Of a stretch of DNA of 64,000 nucleotides, positions 63,809-64,000 are shown piece by piece; position 1 is the first letter of the stretch, and each line of letters starts with the position of its first letter. The DNA is from Macrothele yani (Eukaryota > Arthropoda > Arachnida > Araneae > Macrothelidae). Made by a program: the position numbers and the translations under genes. Under the pieces are notes generated by a model, which was not told the origin of the DNA, did no database searches, and saw only the letters and a list, made by a program, of their open reading frames with translations. The DNA is taken from the NCBI GenBank assembly GCA_039090855.1, contig CM077013.1, forward strand, positions 137,413,240 through 137,477,239, read 5' to 3'.

Positions 63809-64000
63809 TTATTGAAGGAAATATTTTAGTTAGAAGCTAAGTATTTTATATTCTGTTTCTCTATTTTTGTTCTATAGTATGAATAGATAATGTTGGTCTA
63901 TTTTATACTTATTCTTTGTAGGTGGAAATCTATCTATATACAACCATTTATTATTTTCAGGATTGTTTAATTTTCTTATTTCAGATCAGTTGCTTTGTCA
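63809..64000. other. Unassigned AT-rich end
   Basis: Nothing recognised. Confidence 0.4.

Overview
This window looks like animal, probably arthropod, nuclear DNA made almost wholly of transposable elements in various states of decay. A chelicerate is plausible from the mixture of elements, but that is inference only. I found no convincing host gene. Every coding stretch I can name is a transposase, a reverse transcriptase, a Helitron helicase or a Penelope endonuclease, and nearly all carry stops, frameshifts, deletions or lost catalytic residues.

Layout. 1-1.2 kb: a tandem-repeat element (family 'HINE-A') split by a 512-bp miniature LTR element (TRIM) whose LTRs each hold a tRNA-like Pol III promoter. 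1.25-3.3 kb: a foldback element, then a deleted hAT. 3.7-6.4 kb: inverted Penelope-like 3' ends, then an irritans-like mariner. 6.6-8.7 kb: a second HINE-A copy containing a foldback MITE. 10.3-15.5 kb: a Tc1-like element with a mariner inside it, a Tc1 fragment and two more mariners. 16-20.4 kb: Tc1-like and SINE copies, and an RTE LINE split by a 1.2-kb Tc1-like element. 22.8-26.2 kb: a TIR-flanked composite holding 'HINE-B', an array of about 14 ~150-bp repeats with a higher-order pattern. 27.6-30.6 kb: an 11-unit satellite, each unit carrying a piece of LINE reverse transcriptase. 31.8-37.4 kb: three further LINE remnants. 37.4-48.9 kb: Tc1/mariner remnants, SINEs (one inside another), a third HINE-A and a Helitron 3' end. 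51.1-58.3 kb: an RTE LINE followed by a Tc1-like element that holds a hAT, which holds a DUF4817-type Tc element, which holds a SINE and a second TRIM. 58.5-63.8 kb: mariner, hAT, Tc1-like, and a nearly intact Tc1-like element.

The most interesting item is the TRIM at 521-1032 and 56174-56671. It has direct LTRs of about 180 bp, a 12-nt primer-binding site matching the 3' end of tRNA-Lys(UUU), a polypurine tract, 4-bp target duplications, and in every LTR a 72-nt tRNA-like cloverleaf with A and B boxes (one is 2 nt shorter). Neither copy has a TTTT Pol III terminator on its sense strand, so a Pol III transcript could run through the element. The plan resembles plant Cassandra TRIMs, which carry 5S rRNA sequence in their LTRs, but uses a tRNA.

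Target-site duplications and terminal inverted repeats could be read directly for many elements, so an order of insertion can be worked out for several nests. Names such as HINE, TRIM, DD36E and DD41D come from visible structure and residue spacing, not from database comparison.
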